The notes beneath the pieces were generated by a model, which searched no databases, had not been told where the DNA came from, and worked only from the letters and a program-made list of their open reading frames with translations. A stretch of 24,471 bases of DNA from a virus. Within the stretch, counting starts at the first letter, position 1; each line of letters starts with the position of its first letter. The translations under genes and the position numbers were made by a program. Shown piece by piece: positions 1 to 7,458 of this stretch. The stretch spans positions 1 through 24,471 of IMG/VR virus record IMGVR_UViG_3300011013_002877. The stretch is one strand, 5' to 3'.

Positions 1-1129
1 ATAACACAACTTTATCTTCAGTCATTTTTATTTTTGATTCTACTTCAACCGGATATTTAAAGTAAAACTCTTGAAATTTTGACTCTATTAAATCATGGGA
101 TTCTACAGTTGAAGAGCTGAGTTGTACTGTTGTAAAGCTTTTAGCCTGTTTATCGTATTTCTTTTTTGGATTTTCTAAATCTTTACTTTTATCAATATTT
201 AAAATTCGTTTTTGAATAGTATGAAATGAAAGTTTCCCTATATCACATGTAATCCATTTTCGATTTAATTTTTCAGCTACTGCAGCAGTTGTACCTGAAC
301 CTCCAAAAAAATCTAAAACAATATCACCTTCATTTGTTGCTGATTTTACAATTCTTTTCAAAAGGTTTTCATTCTTTTGTGTAGGATAACCGGTTTTTTC
401 ATTATTAAAAGACATAATTTGAATCGAATTCATAGAATCTAATTCTGAACTATTCCATGTGTCTTCAATTGCATAACCCTTACCTTTTGGTTTTGACCCG
501 TCTCTGCGAACATAATCATCAGCATAAGGGATATATTCTTTATTAAATTGAAAATTATCAGATTTCGTGTAAAAAAGAATAACATCATGGTTTCTTATCC
601 AATTTTCAGCCTTTGTTTTATACCCCGATATCCATCCTATTCTCCATATAATTTCTCTTTGAAATTTGAAACCTAGTTCATCCATTATTATTTTAATGTA
701 ATGAGAACTTTTTTCATCTAAATGAATATATATACTTCCTTGTTCATCTAAAATTTCTTTTGCAACTATTAGTCTTCTTCTTAAAAATTCAATAAATTCA
801 GTCCCCTTTACTTTGTCTGTATACGCTTTTTGTCCATTTCTGCCTTTAAAATCTTTTTTAGTAGTAAAAGGTGGATCAATATAGATGAGTTTAACTTTTC
901 CTTTTACTTTATCTTTTATCAGAGGATCTTTGTTTTCATAGATGGTTTTTAAAAATTGTAAATTATCACCAAAAGCAATAATGTTTTGCCAATCATCTTC
1001 TTGTGATTCAGAATTAGCACTATAAATTTTTTCTACTTGTAAAGTCGCTGGGTACACATCGTCTTCGTTATCTAAAACGTCATCTTCGTCCATCTTTCCT
1101 TTATAAATTAATTTGCACTCGTCACTCAT
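1..1129 (-). CDS. DNA methyltransferase, beta-class, type III Mod-like (partial at left edge)
   Basis: This ORF starts at ATG 1129 behind AAAGGAATAAC and reads open through base 1, so at least 376 residues are present and the C-terminus is missing. The target-base catalytic motif DPPF is at residues 85-88, preceded by an AFGDN-containing segment near residue 52. The AdoMet-binding motif DFFGGSGTT is at about 273-281. The order catalytic motif first, AdoMet motif last, is that of beta-class amino-methyltransferases such as type III Mod subunits, which methylate adenine N6 (or cytosine N4). In a phage it most likely protects the phage's own DNA from host restriction. It is the last gene seen in the minus-strand block, 19 nt after UvsW. 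Whether a Res subunit follows is outside the window. The methylated base and recognition site cannot be told. Confidence 0.88.
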   Translation of the reverse strand, partial: MSDECKLIYKGKMDEDDVLDNEDDVYPATLQVEKIYSANSESQEDDWQNIIAFGDNLQFLKTIYENKDPLIKDKVKGKVKLIYIDPPFTTKKDFKGRNGQKAYTDKVKGTEFIEFLRRRLIVAKEILDEQGSIYIHLDEKSSHYIKIIMDELGFKFQREIIWRIGWISGYKTKAENWIRNHDVILFYTKSDNFQFNKEYIPYADDYVRRDGSKPKGKGYAIEDTWNSSELDSMNSIQIMSFNNEKTGYPTQKNENLLKRIVKSATNEGDIVLDFFGGSGTTAAVAEKLNRKWITCDIGKLSFHTIQKRILNIDKSKDLENPKKKYDKQAKSFTTVQLSSSTVESHDLIESKFQEFYFKYPVEVESKIKMTEDKVVL

Positions 1130-1148
1130 GTTATTCCTTTCATGTTGC

Positions 1149-3095
1149 TTAAACTATTACCAATCTCTCTTGTATTGGAAATCCCTCAGGTATGTAACTC
1201 AAGTTTAAACGATTGATATACTGTCTATAAAATGGTCCGCTTCTTCCTCTAGCACTTAAGTCATCAACAAAATCGTAAATTTCAGCAGTATTTTTTGAAA
1301 CAAATAATCTAATAGCCCTGCCTAATGATTGTGTTATTGTAGTGTAACTTTTCAATGGACTTGCAAATACGATATTCTTTAACGATTTTATGTTCAAACC
1401 TGTGCTCATCAGCGCGTACCCACTTACAACTATACAATTATTATGTGTTCTAAGGATATCGAATATCTTTTCACGGTCTTTAGGTTTTGTTGCACCTGCT
1501 ACATAAAAGACCTTGTATTCTTCTTGAAATTCAACAGCATGTTTGCCAACGATGTGTTTCTTTTCAACTTTTATACCTGGATTTTTAATGTTTATCAATA
1601 ATGTGAATAAGTCTTGCATATGTTGGATATGCTGGCACAATACAACAGTATTACCGTTTTGTGTAACTTTATCAGATAGTCTTGATATCAAGATGTTTCT
1701 ATTTTTATGTTCTTTTATAAATTGTAGTTGTTTTGTGTAATTTCCAACATGTTTAAAAATAGCTTTATCATCATTATTATACATTAATCGTATAACATTT
1801 ATATTAACAGGTGTAGCTAAACCGCGCTCAATAAGGCCTTGCGTTTTTATATATCTTTTTGGTTTACCTGTACATGCCATGATAGACATTTTTGCTATTT
1901 GGTCTTCCGGTAATGTACCTGTTAATCCAATTCTATATTTTGCATTAGTGCATTTGTAAACAATATCAGCTGCTTTAGTATCTAACTTAAGTTGATGCGT
2001 CTCATCTATTATCACAAAGTCAAAATTTTCAAAACCTTTTTCAATTAACATAGCACTTTGCCAAGTTGTTACAGTTATCTGTTTATCAAAGGCTTTTACT
2101 TTATTGTCACCACCTATTAACCGTATAGACTCGAGAAAATCATCCGACGCATTGTAATCTTTACAATCATTATAGATTTGAGTGGTTAGTGAGACTGAAG
2201 GTACTAATAACATACCTTTTAGATTTTTTGATTTAAAAAATGATAATATACAGTAAATACATGCTGATTTTCCCGAGTTATGATGTATTACACCGTTCTG
2301 TATATATGTTTGAAATTCGTTCTGTACCTCAAAATCTATCCATCGTTGAGACGGAACAATTTCTATACCAATAATTTGTTTAGATTTTTTACCAAATTTA
2401 TCTGTTAAAAAGTCACCAATATTTAGCTCATTAGCAGGTAACCACTCATTGTTAACTAAGAGATAATGTGTATCAGCGCATTTTATACAAGTATCGTCGC
2501 TCAAGTAAAGTTTTCTACCACTGAAATATTTTTCAAATACACGCGAAATGTTATCGTAACCATTAGGGGTTTCAACCTTTATTTTCTGGTTGTTGTTTTT
2601 TAAATATAACAATTCTTCATATGTGATTGTGGTTTTAATTTTACCTTTTGGTGTTAAAAATTTTTTAAGTAATTTATAAGCATCCTCTGATATTTCGACG
2701 TTTATTTCTGACTGTGGATCCAGACAACCGGTCGCGGCCAATGCTATTTGGTTTTTTTTCTGTATAGATTCTACTACTATTTGTTTTTGATAATCATACA
2801 ACTTAAAAGGCATATTTAAATTTTCTATATGTTCAAGAATTTCTTGTTCGCTATATTCCGGGGTTTCTGGTACATCTGTTACAAATGCTAAAAGTCCTGA
2901 AGGTATAATAATACTACTTGCATCACTTGGATCTATAACATAAAAAACTTCAGAATCTGGTTTGAGGCCTCTTTTTATCATAGGATCAAAATAAGCATTT
3001 GGGATTTTAATTGTAAATTTTCTCTTGATTTCTTGAAGTTCTTCTGGCATTCCAGAAATTTTATAGAAAGATTCGTTTATTTTTTGCGTAGTCAA
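1149..3095 (-). CDS. uvsW: UvsW-type SF2 DNA/RNA helicase precursor containing a mini-intein
   Basis: This is a 648-aa precursor. Removing the intein (residues 124-273) leaves about 498 residues, close to T4 UvsW, the ATP-dependent helicase that drives branch migration, unwinds R-loops and shuts off origin-dependent replication. The Q-motif-like segment PFKLYDYQ is at about 96-103. The P-loop is split as AATG (120-123) and SGKS (274-277). The DETH box lies in FVIIDETHQ, followed by GLTGT (motif III) and QSLGRAIR (motif VI). The start is TTG at 3095, with AAAGGA five bases upstream; no in-frame ATG fits better. A 10-bp hairpin lies just upstream. It sits between Hsp20 and the methyltransferase. 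The protein is inactive unless the intein is excised, because the intein interrupts the ATP-binding loop. The identification is confident from the motif set and length. Confidence 0.9.
   Translation of the reverse strand: MTTQKINESFYKISGMPEELQEIKRKFTIKIPNAYFDPMIKRGLKPDSEVFYVIDPSDASSIIIPSGLLAFVTDVPETPEYSEQEILEHIENLNMPFKLYDYQKQIVVESIQKKNQIALAATGCLDPQSEINVEISEDAYKLLKKFLTPKGKIKTTITYEELLYLKNNNQKIKVETPNGYDNISRVFEKYFSGRKLYLSDDTCIKCADTHYLLVNNEWLPANELNIGDFLTDKFGKKSKQIIGIEIVPSQRWIDFEVQNEFQTYIQNGVIHHNSGKSACIYCILSFFKSKNLKGMLLVPSVSLTTQIYNDCKDYNASDDFLESIRLIGGDNKVKAFDKQITVTTWQSAMLIEKGFENFDFVIIDETHQLKLDTKAADIVYKCTNAKYRIGLTGTLPEDQIAKMSIMACTGKPKRYIKTQGLIERGLATPVNINVIRLMYNNDDKAIFKHVGNYTKQLQFIKEHKNRNILISRLSDKVTQNGNTVVLCQHIQHMQDLFTLLINIKNPGIKVEKKHIVGKHAVEFQEEYKVFYVAGATKPKDREKIFDILRTHNNCIVVSGYALMSTGLNIKSLKNIVFASPLKSYTTITQSLGRAIRLFVSKNTAEIYDFVDDLSARGRSGPFYRQYINRLNLSYIPEGFPIQERLVIV
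2277..2726 (-). other. Mini-intein in the UvsW P-loop (150 aa)
   Basis: Residues 124-273 of the UvsW precursor form a complete cis-splicing element. It begins with Cys (CLDPQSEINV, block A), has a block-B-like segment ADTHYLLV, and ends VIHHN followed by Ser, giving the canonical penultimate His, terminal Asn and +1 Ser. Joining the flanks restores AATG-SGKS, a proper Walker A motif. No LAGLIDADG, HNH or other endonuclease domain fits in 150 residues, so this is a mini-intein. Its C-terminal part shares a TP(N/D)GY(D/Q)NI stretch and overall layout with the split intein of PhoH in this window. Confidence 0.9.
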
Positions 3096-3130
3096 ATCAA
3101 TCCTTTAAATCACATTCGGTTAGTGTTTTT

Positions 3131-3157
3131 GAGAGAACTCATGGTAAGAGTTCTCTC
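3131..3157. repeat. Perfect 10-bp inverted repeat (hairpin) between hsp20 and uvsW
   Basis: GAGAGAACTC, a 7-nt loop ATGGTAA, and GAGTTCTCTC form a perfect 10-bp stem. In the minus-strand direction of the flanking genes the stem is followed by A residues, not U, so it is not a classical intrinsic terminator for them. On the plus strand only a short TTT follows. It may instead stabilise or process mRNA, or modulate uvsW translation from the start 36 bases further on. Confidence 0.6.
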
Positions 3158-3183
3158 TTTGAATTAATCAAATAATTAGAATG

Positions 3184-3570
3184 CTATTTTATTTCTAAGT
3201 ATTTGAATTTTGGTTTTACTCTTTTGAATTCAACTGTGAGCAGCCCATTTTTAGCGGTTATTTCACCCAATTCAGTATTTTTAGGTGTCTGAAATTTTCT
3301 TGTAAAATTTCTCATACTGAGGTTTCTTTCAAAATATTGACGTTCTGATGTTTTATCACTGTCGTCATCTTTGGTTTCTGTTTTTTTACCTTCAACAACA
3401 AATAATCCTTCATCATCAAAATATGCTGATAATTCGGATTTGTCAAAACCTGTGACAGCCATTTCTATGAATGTACTATCCCCTTCATTGTAAGTGTTAT
3501 ATGGTGGGTAAAATGAACCACTACTTTTTATTGAAGCTTCCAAGAAGTCTTCTAAATCATTTGTAAACAT
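3184..3570 (-). CDS. Small heat-shock protein, Hsp20/alpha-crystallin family
   Basis: This 128-aa protein belongs to the alpha-crystallin domain family, whose members are ATP-independent chaperones that hold unfolding proteins. The order of beta-strand segments is typical: a core ending in FEVEGKK-like text (LFVVEGKKTE), a Phe-rich RYFERNLSMRNFTRKF stretch, then ITAKNGLLTVEFKR near the C-terminus, the family's 'A-x-x-x-n-G-v-L' motif. I chose ATG 3570 because a near-perfect Shine-Dalgarno (AAGGAGG) lies seven bases upstream. An in-frame ATG at 3639 would add 23 basic residues that do not look like the family. Hsp20 genes are common in T4-like cyanophages and other large marine phages. About 225 bases of non-coding leader precede it. 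Confidence 0.85.
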   Translation of the reverse strand: MFTNDLEDFLEASIKSSGSFYPPYNTYNEGDSTFIEMAVTGFDKSELSAYFDDEGLFVVEGKKTETKDDDSDKTSERQYFERNLSMRNFTRKFQTPKNTELGEITAKNGLLTVEFKRVKPKFKYLEIK

Positions 3571-3795
3571 TGTTTTCCTCCTTAAGTAAAAACGTTTCTG
3601 GGCTTTTGTTTGTTTGTAGCCACAACCTATTCCGACCATTTAGTACCGAAATATATAAATGTCTTACACAATCGACATAGTTTGCTATGTATATTTCCTA
3701 TTTTTAAGTACTCTATCCGTTAACCTCCTTTGTCTTGATTTAACATAACAAATAAATATAAATTTAAATATATAAATCTGTATAAATCTATAACA
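3571..3795 (-). other. 225-base non-coding leader between the TnpB-like remnant and hsp20
   Basis: No credible gene is visible here. Features seen: a very AT-rich proximal third; an orphan AAAGGAGG (minus strand, about 3722-3729) not followed by any usable start codon; a 6-bp hairpin ACATAG-TTTG-CTATGT at 3675-3690; and the strong hsp20 ribosome site at its end. Because it directly follows a TnpB-related C-terminus, it could be a decayed element end or guide-RNA-like region, or an hsp20 regulatory leader. Neither can be shown from sequence alone. Confidence 0.4.
3675..3690. repeat. Short hairpin ACATAG-TTTG-CTATGT
   Basis: A perfect 6-bp inverted repeat with a 4-nt loop. A similar hairpin (CATAG-TT-CTATG, 4285-4296) lies at the other side of the TnpB-like ORF. 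IS200/IS605 elements carry subterminal hairpins at both ends, so the pair may mark remnant element ends. The stems are short and could be chance in AT-rich DNA. Confidence 0.35.
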
Positions 3796-4287
3796 TTATG
3801 TCACAGACGGTAGTATGTTAATCCTACCTGGGTCTAGAATTAATCTAGAATTATCACTCTCACATCTATGTACATTGAATAACAAGCTAGATGGATTAGT
3901 CATGAATTGAGCAGTTAGCTCCCCTAGAGTTATGTAGCCTAATCTCTTTAATTTAGACCACAAGGACCAATTGCTTTTAGTATTGTCATTTACCCACTTA
4001 AATTTATTGTCAGCATGCTCCGCTGCTGACAATAGTGATTTAATAGGTATAGATACTAATGAACCATTGACCCTGATTATTACCTTGGCTTTCTCTTGAA
4101 ACCCGAGACCCCTTCTGCCTATAACTAGAGCAGCACTTAAGTCTTTAGATTTTGAGTCATGACTAAGGTCATATCCATTAAGTAATGCATATTTGAACAA
4201 TCCAATTACAGATGTATATGCTGGATTAATTCTCTTTAGTTTAATGCCATTTCGGGCACACTTACTTTCTAGTAAATCTGAGAACAT
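3796..4287 (-). pseudogene. C-terminal remnant of a TnpB-related (IS200/IS605-type) RuvC nuclease
   Basis: This 163-aa ORF resembles only the C-terminal part of TnpB-related accessory proteins of IS200/IS605 elements. Residues about 19-28 read KRINPAYTSV, the family's conserved stretch after RuvC-II. A RuvC-III-like segment DLSAALVIGRRGLGF follows, equivalent to the D-x-N-A-A-x-N-I-x-x-R-G-L of TnpB, with the catalytic Asp kept. The CxxC zinc finger of true TnpB is absent, as in the TnpB-related branch. The N-terminal wedge, RuvC-I and RuvC-II are missing, and nothing upstream (4288-4342, AT-rich) supplies them. No clear Shine-Dalgarno precedes ATG 4287, which lies in a small hairpin. Base composition is visibly less AT-rich than its neighbours, suggesting import. 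It is likely a decayed insertion; a domesticated short protein is possible. Confidence 0.65.
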
Positions 4288-4333
4288 AGTTCTATGAAAT
4301 TTACTGATGATTTACTTTATAATAATTATAAAG
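4285..4333. repeat. Two inverted repeats upstream of the TnpB-like remnant
   Basis: CATAG-TT-CTATG lies at 4285-4296 and overlaps the ORF start codon. CTTTATAA-TAA-TTATAAAG, a perfect 8-bp stem, lies at 4315-4333. They sit at the truncated side of the TnpB-like gene and may be element-end structures or a terminator/attenuator. The second is pure A/T except one G-C pair, so its stability is low. Confidence 0.35.
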
Positions 4334-4342
4334 AAAGTTTAC

Positions 4343-4537
4343 TTAATTTTTTTCCAAAAAATCAATAATTCTATCTGAAATATTTTTGTCACATTCTTGT
4401 TGAATGTCCATAAGAAAATCTTTGTACTTGTTTAAAGTTTCTTGTGCATCCATTAGGTCAAGTTTTAAATTCTCGACTTTTTGCTTCAGTGGCCTTGTTT
4501 TAACGTCTTTATATCTGTTGTATTGTTTTCTTCTCAT
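4343..4537 (-). CDS. Small basic/coiled-coil protein of unknown function
   Basis: About 64 residues from ATG 4537; a TTG at 4552 would add five residues. Neither start has a good Shine-Dalgarno. The N-terminus is strongly basic (MRRKQYNRYKDVKTR), followed by a heptad-like amphipathic helix (VENLKLDLMDAQETLNKYKD) and an acidic C-terminal helix. It almost abuts the stop of the upstream 923-aa helicase gene, so it may be translationally coupled to it. I do not recognise a family. A small accessory factor of the helicase is a guess from position only. Confidence 0.55.
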   Translation of the reverse strand: MRRKQYNRYKDVKTRPLKQKVENLKLDLMDAQETLNKYKDFLMDIQQECDKNISDRIIDFLEKN

Positions 4538-4554
4538 TTTAAACTGTGCCAAAT

Positions 4555-7326
4555 CTAAAATTGTTTTATGAAACCATAAAATTGTTTTATATTTGGATCA
4601 ACCCTCCATACTTTTTGTGATTTATTTAAAAATTCTTTTTTTTCAAACTCACTCATAAGTGAGATATCTTTTTCGGATGTATTTATTTCTTTAGGACCTC
4701 GTTTATAACCTGCTTCTTTTAATATATATAACAATTTTTTATCAGCATGTATATAATATTGTTTAATCGGTACTTGACCCAGTTTTAACAATCTCGAAAA
4801 AAATACTGTACTCTCATTACGAATCATCGCATCAGATATTTTTGTCTTAATATAAGTCTCATCAACAAATTTTTGTGTAAAATCTAAAAGTACACGGTAG
4901 TTTTTACATTTTGTAATAAAGTTTTTGTCTTTTATACAAATTTTTAAAATTTTTTCTCGTATATTATCAGAAGTATCCGGCAATAATTCATCATTCATCT
5001 GAACTAATGTGTTTAATATCTTTTCTCCAGATAATTCATTATGTTTTGATTTCAATAAAAGTTTTATTTTTTCGGAATCTGATAAATTTAAAAAGTCATT
5101 AATATAAATTTGTTGCATTTCTTCTTTATTTTTTTGAAGTTCTTTACTATATCTAGTTAATATATTACCTTCAAATTTATTCTCTATTATTCGAGGTTCA
5201 TTAAAGAAATGATACTTCATCAGCCAAAACATTGCTTTTTTGTGGTTAAATTCAAGTATGTTTTTAAATGTATCAATTTTAATAGCATTTTTGCCTATTT
5301 TACTTAATCGCTGTGTACCGTAATCATCTACGCTAAATAAAAAATTCTGGTCTATATTTTTGCCAATATTTCCAAGATATTCATCTCTAACAGAATCATA
5401 AGTTGTTTTAACATAATTTGTTCTATCGGAAATATACATGTGTATCTCAGTCGCTTTCCTAGTTCTCTTGATCATTTGGATACTCGAGATAACGTCTGTA
5501 CTCATACTAGTATCATAGTGATAATGCGCATATATATTGTTTAGATTACTAACACCAACTGTTAAGCTTGGACTATAAAGAAACACGTCCCATTTATCAT
5601 GTTCTTCTTCTTTGAATAATTCATATATAAGTTTTTTAGTACTGCCTGGTGTATCAGCAGTTAGTAGAATACATTTTTTTCCGTGTTTTTCAAGCAATCT
5701 TTTTGTGCTTCTTAAAAAGTTCAAAGATGTACCTGATACTGTTATCTTTTGCTGCTTGGCCTTGTGTAACAATGATTGAAAAAAGTAATTCTTGTTTTCA
5801 TAACTATAAAGAATTGTTTTGTCTCTGTTATGATTGTTTAACAAATACACATTAGATGTTTTGTTTTCAAGTAAAAAGTTTTCATATCCTGTCAAAAAAG
5901 CGTCTGCTATTACTAATTTTTTATTGAAAGCACCAAAAAACTTCGCTAAGTTTAAAGAACTATTTCCAAGATTATTACGACTGTGACACATTAGAGAAAT
6001 AAATTCATCCATAATAACTAAATCAAAATTTTTGATATCATACTTCCACAGACTATCAAATTGCACGATAATAGAATCATTTAAATTATATTGGTCTTTA
6101 TTGTATATTTTCATACCGTACTTATTTGCAAAATCAACCGCAACTGATATTCTATTTGTTATGATGAGTGTTCTTAAATCTTGTGCATTTGCTTCATCTA
6201 TTATAGCTTTAATAATTGTTGATTTACCTGTCCCCATTGGTGATTTTATACAATAAAGACCGTCTTTTTCAGAGATAAACTTTTCAATTTCATCCATTCT
6301 ATTAAATTCTTTGCCATCATATGTGCCTCTGACTTTTAAGTACCTTTCATTCGTTTGAATCACTTTTGTACTTGTATTAAAATGCATTAATTCTTTATCG
6401 TAATCAAGTTCAGTGTTAAGTAATTTTTTACCAATTTCTGTTGAGCGTACTGCGTCAAATATGTTTATACTTCTTGTACTATTGAAATGGTGCATTGTGA
6501 AAGGACTATTATTAAACCAAAAATATCCTCCTATAGATTTAGTTTCAGACGGGTGCTTAAACTGTATGGAGCCATTTTCATTAGCTTTCATAGCTTCAAA
6601 TCCCATGGATTTATAAACATTTAGGCAATAATCCTCAATACTATCACCTGTTATGTCGTTTATATTGAATTTTTCAACAATACCAGTTTTATCCCCTTTT
6701 TTAAGATTTGTGTACTCATCTGCTAGTGTGTTTATTCTTCTCTCGAGGCTGCATTTATACAGGTACTTATCTTTGTTCAAAAGAATTTTATTTTTTTGGA
6801 TAGGGGCATTAAATGAAGCTATCCTACCAACTGCTTCATCAATTTCACAGAGGTCTTTTAAATCATAACTGAGATTTGATATTGCATTCTTATAATCGTT
6901 TATACTAATAGGCTCTATAAAAAGAATACCTTTCATATTAAAATTATCTTTATTATTATACGATTTAGACTCACCAAGTATACATTTATACTTGCTGAAA
7001 TATTGGAGAATTAAATCTCTATCTTTAGCAGTACGTACTTTGTCGATGTCTAAAATCATATATGTTATTTCATCTGTACAATAATATTCTAGTGTTTCTT
7101 TTCTTCGATAAGTTCGTATAGGTTCAGGTAATTTTGAAAGGGGTATATTTAATACCCAATAACTTACCAATGTATTAAACATTTCTACGTTGTTATAACC
7201 ATCTATAACATAATTTTTAAAAATAAATGTTTTATCATAGTAAGGTGACCAAGCACTTTTTTGATTTTTTTCACTTGGTCGTTGAGCGTTGAATACGGTT
7301 AAGTTGTGTTTTTTTACTTCAATCAA
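4555..7326 (-). CDS. Origin-binding-type SF2 helicase with N-terminal primase-like (AEP) region
   Basis: A 923-aa protein. The N-terminal region contains MILDIDK (Asp93, Asp95), resembling the hhhDhD metal-binding motif of archaeo-eukaryotic primases, and then a GESKSYNN...KGILFIEP segment. A helicase core follows: Walker A SPMGTGKST at 362-370, TLIITNRISV (motif Ia), a DEAD-like box VIMDEF at about 437-442, SLTVGVS at about 587-593 and QMIKRTRK at about 617-624 (motif VI). This order resembles the herpesvirus UL9-type replication-origin-binding helicases. The C-terminal 270 residues are helical and unrecognised. The start is TTG 7326 with AAAGGA five bases upstream. It probably helps initiate or restart phage DNA replication. 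The primase-like assignment is the weaker part, since the second AEP motif is not clear. Confidence 0.7.
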   Translation of the reverse strand: MIEVKKHNLTVFNAQRPSEKNQKSAWSPYYDKTFIFKNYVIDGYNNVEMFNTLVSYWVLNIPLSKLPEPIRTYRRKETLEYYCTDEITYMILDIDKVRTAKDRDLILQYFSKYKCILGESKSYNNKDNFNMKGILFIEPISINDYKNAISNLSYDLKDLCEIDEAVGRIASFNAPIQKNKILLNKDKYLYKCSLERRINTLADEYTNLKKGDKTGIVEKFNINDITGDSIEDYCLNVYKSMGFEAMKANENGSIQFKHPSETKSIGGYFWFNNSPFTMHHFNSTRSINIFDAVRSTEIGKKLLNTELDYDKELMHFNTSTKVIQTNERYLKVRGTYDGKEFNRMDEIEKFISEKDGLYCIKSPMGTGKSTIIKAIIDEANAQDLRTLIITNRISVAVDFANKYGMKIYNKDQYNLNDSIIVQFDSLWKYDIKNFDLVIMDEFISLMCHSRNNLGNSSLNLAKFFGAFNKKLVIADAFLTGYENFLLENKTSNVYLLNNHNRDKTILYSYENKNYFFQSLLHKAKQQKITVSGTSLNFLRSTKRLLEKHGKKCILLTADTPGSTKKLIYELFKEEEHDKWDVFLYSPSLTVGVSNLNNIYAHYHYDTSMSTDVISSIQMIKRTRKATEIHMYISDRTNYVKTTYDSVRDEYLGNIGKNIDQNFLFSVDDYGTQRLSKIGKNAIKIDTFKNILEFNHKKAMFWLMKYHFFNEPRIIENKFEGNILTRYSKELQKNKEEMQQIYINDFLNLSDSEKIKLLLKSKHNELSGEKILNTLVQMNDELLPDTSDNIREKILKICIKDKNFITKCKNYRVLLDFTQKFVDETYIKTKISDAMIRNESTVFFSRLLKLGQVPIKQYYIHADKKLLYILKEAGYKRGPKEINTSEKDISLMSEFEKKEFLNKSQKVWRVDPNIKQFYGFIKQF

Positions 7327-7333
7327 CTCATTC

Positions 7334-7423
7334 CTTTACTTTGTATTTTGATATATATATAATCATTTAAGATGCCTTATATAGCTTTACTTTATGTTAT
7401 TATATAGTAAAATCATTTAAGAT
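7334..7423. repeat. AT-rich imperfect direct repeats upstream of the 923-aa helicase
   Basis: Two copies of a roughly 40-base unit beginning CTTTACTTT and ending AATCATTTAAGAT lie at 7334-7373 and 7385-7423. A shorter related piece (TAAGATATATC) overlaps the 3' end of the capsid-like gene. The first copy includes the helicase gene's Shine-Dalgarno on the minus strand. Tandem duplication of the leader is the simplest explanation. Confidence 0.55.
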
Positions 7424-7458
7424 ATATCCTATTTCAATACTTCAAAAATAAAGTAAAA

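Noticed and set aside
3571-3639. An extended N-terminus for Hsp20 starting at ATG 3639
   Set aside because: The strong AAGGAGG lies directly before ATG 3570, and the extra 23 residues are basic and unlike the family.
3571-3795. A tRNA gene in the leader before hsp20
   Set aside because: No cloverleaf, T-loop GTTCRA or acceptor stem could be made to fit; only isolated short stems are present.
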